45,516 nt of DNA from Fidelibacterota bacterium (GTDB lineage: Bacteria; Fidelibacterota; UBA2242), in assembly GCA_016782645.1 (NCBI GenBank), contig JADHYC010000013.1, positions 1 through 45,516 on the forward strand, written 5' to 3'. Positions 43,040-45,516 of this stretch are shown piece after piece; the first letter of the stretch is position 1; each line of letters begins with the position of its first letter. The notes under the pieces are model-generated. The model worked only from the letters and a program-made list of their open reading frames with translations, searched no databases and had not been told where the DNA came from. Made by a program: the position numbers and the translations under genes.

Positions 43040-45516
43040 ATGAATCAAAGCATCAATTTTAAGTATTACACAAAATCTGTACTCTCAGCTCTTTTTATGC
43101 TTTTATTTTCATCATCAATATATGCCCAAGCCCGCTTTAACCATCCCGAGTTAAAATGGAAAACATTTGAGACTGCTCACTTTAAAATTCACTATCATGA
43201 GGGTGCTGAATGGACTGCCAATCAAAGCGCAGATATTGCTGAGGCTATCTATGGACCTGTAACGTCTTTTTACGATTTTGAACCTGATTCAAAAACTGAT
43301 CTTGTAATAAAGGATTCTGATGATTTTTCAAATGGGGCAGCATATTATTATGATAACAAGATAGAAATATGGGCAACTCCTCTCGACTTTCTCCTTCGTG
43401 GTAATCACAGTTGGTTAAGAGATGTAATTACTCATGAGTTTACGCATATTGTATCTCTTCAGAAGGCAATGAAATATCCCCGTAATTTTCCTGGTGCTTA
43501 TTTCCAGGTGATTGATTATGAGGATGAAAAGAGAGATGATGTGATTTATGGCTATCCTAGAATAATTAGTTCTTATCCATTACCCGCTATGATTATACCG
43601 ATGTGGCTGGCTGAAGGTATAGCACAATATATGTTCCCCAACGCCACAAATGATCTATGGGATTCCCATCGTGATATGCTTTTAAGAGATAGAACGCTTC
43701 ATGGTAAAATTCTTACACTAAGTCAAATGGGGTCTTTTGGGAAGCGAGGAATTGGTAATGAGTCTGTTTATAATCAGGGATTAGCTTTTGTAAGATATTT
43801 GATTGAGCGATTCGGTATGGATATCTGTCCCAATTTAACGAATATAATGGCTTCTCCCATGCAGGTTTCTGTTAATACGGCATTGAAAAAAGCTACCGGG
43901 ATTCAGGGCAAGCAGATTTATAAAGAATGGAAATATCATCTTGAAGATCATTATAAAGACCTTACTGCGGTCATACAAAAAAATGCTGAAGTTGGTAAAA
44001 TTCAAATCGAAGGTTCCGCAACGAATATATATCCAGAATGGGTTGGAGATTCACTCATATATTATTTGTCAAATAAAGGGAAAGATTATTTTTCTCAGAC
44101 CTCGCTATATGTATATAATATATTTACAAAAAAAAGTGCGTTGGTTAAACCCGGGGTCAGGTCGAGAATATCAATTTCTCCTGACGGTAGATATATTTAT
44201 TATTCAAAAAAAAGTAAGCCAAATAAATACGGCTCAATTTATTATGATATTTATAAATTGGACCTCGAAAAAAATAAAGAAGATCAAATTACTAAGTTTG
44301 AACGTGCTTATAATCCTTCATTATCGCCTGATGGAACAAAATTGGCTTTTGTTACCGGTAGAGATGGAACATCAAATCTGGTGATTAGAGATCTGTCCAA
44401 GGAAGAGGATAATGAAAAAGTAGTCACAAAATTTAATAATGGTGAAGAATTGTTCTCTTCTCATTGGTCGCCGGATGGAAAGCAACTGGCGTTTGATTAT
44501 ATGACAAATCATGGACGGGATATTTCTATCTATGATTTGAACTCAGAATCTATTACAATTTTTGAAGGTGAAGTTTATGATACACGAAATCCTTACTTTA
44601 GCCCTGATGGGAAATGGCTGTATTTTGCATCTGACGAAACAGGGATTTTCAACATTTATCGGAAGTCGCTGATAACTAAGGAAAAAGAACTGCTAACAAA
44701 CGTTTTAAGCGGCGCTTTTATGCCAACGGTCAATGAAAAAGGCGATTTGTTATTCTCACTTTTTGATGATTCTTCATATAAGATTGGTTTGTTAAATGAA
44801 TATGAGCCGATTGAATCTTTTAAAGCAAGTTATTCTGATTATGCAGAGTCTATACCGGATATGATGCCTGTTAAAAAGTTAAACCATCCAGAGCCGGTAA
44901 AATACAAAGACCAGTTTTCTAAAATTTTCATTTTGCCGAAATTAATGATTGATTATGGAACGGTGAAACCGGGATTCTATTTCTATTCAAGTGAAGTTAT
45001 TGACCGTTTTACCATTTTCGGTGGCACATCCATTAACAAAATTAAAGACCGTGATCTGTTTTTGATTCTGGAGTACCATCAATGGAAGCCAACTTTTCAT
45101 ATAGAAATTTTTAGCATTAGTAGAGGTGTCTTTGATATAGCGGATACAATCAATTCTGTGCCAGCGAGTTTGGACTATACTTTTGCTCTTACAGAATTTA
45201 CTTTTGGTATATCCAGGTGGATTAATAGCATTAATCATTTAAGGTTTAACACGACCTATTCGAAGTATAGGACAACAACTGATACCAAAATACCCTTTGA
45301 AAAACTTTATCAAAATGGATTTAGTTATGATTATTATAACGGATTAAATTTTAATCTAAATTGGAGATTTAGGAAAATTCGGCCTAATGTAAATATAGAT
45401 ACTAACCCCAATAATGGTATTTTACTCAATACGGTTATTTCACGTAATTATGATAAATTTATAAAGGGCTTTGATGTCAATAACTCCTACGGTACTTTAG
45501 AGGTAGATTTTCGTAA
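43040..45516 (+). CDS. Gluzincin protease, PD40 beta-propeller and barrel-like protein (3' end beyond window)
   Basis: The open frame runs from ATG 43040 to the right edge with no stop, at least 825 codons. A signal peptide ends at YAQ (about 30). An intact zinc site follows: H132-EFT-H136, with the third ligand E192 in WLAEGIAQY, a gluzincin (M1-like) arrangement. WD40-like PD40 repeats with SPDG turns are at about 380, 428, 477 and 521. From about 630 the sequence is beta-barrel-like, with an alternating pattern and aromatic strand ends. Such three-part proteins occur in FCB-group outer membranes. The N-terminal protease probably acts at the cell surface. The preceding gene ends 31 bases upstream, and the short start context lacks a clear ribosome-binding site. 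Confidence 0.82.
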   Translation, partial: MNQSINFKYYTKSVLSALFMLLFSSSIYAQARFNHPELKWKTFETAHFKIHYHEGAEWTANQSADIAEAIYGPVTSFYDFEPDSKTDLVIKDSDDFSNGAAYYYDNKIEIWATPLDFLLRGNHSWLRDVITHEFTHIVSLQKAMKYPRNFPGAYFQVIDYEDEKRDDVIYGYPRIISSYPLPAMIIPMWLAEGIAQYMFPNATNDLWDSHRDMLLRDRTLHGKILTLSQMGSFGKRGIGNESVYNQGLAFVRYLIERFGMDICPNLTNIMASPMQVSVNTALKKATGIQGKQIYKEWKYHLEDHYKDLTAVIQKNAEVGKIQIEGSATNIYPEWVGDSLIYYLSNKGKDYFSQTSLYVYNIFTKKSALVKPGVRSRISISPDGRYIYYSKKSKPNKYGSIYYDIYKLDLEKNKEDQITKFERAYNPSLSPDGTKLAFVTGRDGTSNLVIRDLSKEEDNEKVVTKFNNGEELFSSHWSPDGKQLAFDYMTNHGRDISIYDLNSESITIFEGEVYDTRNPYFSPDGKWLYFASDETGIFNIYRKSLITKEKELLTNVLSGAFMPTVNEKGDLLFSLFDDSSYKIGLLNEYEPIESFKASYSDYAESIPDMMPVKKLNHPEPVKYKDQFSKIFILPKLMIDYGTVKPGFYFYSSEVIDRFTIFGGTSINKIKDRDLFLILEYHQWKPTFHIEIFSISRGVFDIADTINSVPASLDYTFALTEFTFGISRWINSINHLRFNTTYSKYRTTTDTKIPFEKLYQNGFSYDYYNGLNFNLNWRFRKIRPNVNIDTNPNNGILLNTVISRNYDKFIKGFDVNNSYGTLEVDFR

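Noticed and set aside
43941..44384. A 147-codon plus-strand frame inside the last gene
   Set aside because: It lies in another frame of the long gluzincin/propeller gene, which has a signal peptide, motifs and continuous sequence across it. The short frame is lysine- and isoleucine-rich noise.

Overview
The window is AT-rich, gene-dense chromosomal DNA, nearly all of it transcribed rightwards; only rpsT and one small secreted-protein gene are on the minus strand. It looks like a Gram-negative member of the FCB group (Bacteroidota and relatives such as Marinimicrobia, KSB1 or Calditrichota). The evidence is Kdo and heptose transferases, TatC, a complete rod-shape operon, a PorV-type barrel beside a protein with a type IX secretion (T9SS) sorting-like C-terminus, many signal peptides ending in FAQ or YAQ, and promoters of the Bacteroidota TTTG/TAnnTTTG type. 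I cannot name the phylum from sequence alone. I see no tRNA, rRNA, CRISPR array, transposase or phage gene.

Layout: 1-3149 holds the end of an unidentified gene, hflX, a MEMO1-family gene and a DUF2520 oxidoreductase-like gene. 3207-4070 is a convergent pair of small secreted proteins. 4291-7381 is hutH and guaB; rpsT follows on the minus strand. 7970-9869 is a DUF2953/GerW (ytfI/ytfJ-like) pair and a Crp/Fnr regulator. 10249-17497 runs from tatC through a polyprenyl synthase, a heptosyltransferase-like gene, waaA and two ECF-type ABC ATPases to a natural fusion of a CDP-alcohol phosphatidyltransferase with the SRP receptor FtsY. Two copies of a hairpin-forming intergenic repeat flank the ytfI-tatC segment. 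17609-24743 carries rimO, an orphan CopG-type antitoxin between two palindromic repeats, an rmlA-like nucleotidyltransferase, mtaB, a deoxynucleoside kinase, purN and purH. 24762-30094 is mreB-mreC-mreD-mrdA-rodA.

30167-35669 is an envelope block: a CpoB/YbgF-like protein, a stand-alone starch-synthase N-terminal domain without its catalytic half, a DNRLRE-like surface protein, an outer-membrane barrel and a TPR lipoprotein. 35669-38333 is rpiB-glyA-nrdR followed by a 54-residue Trm112-like gene. 38538 to the end is a secretion/surface region: a PorV-like barrel behind a leader terminator, a large M6-like protein whose HEXXH site is lost, and a partial gluzincin, beta-propeller and barrel protein running off the right edge.

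The strongest novelty candidates are the phosphatidyltransferase-FtsY fusion, which would tie co-translational targeting to anionic lipid synthesis in one polypeptide; the pseudo-glycosyltransferase envelope block; and the PorV/pseudoprotease pair.
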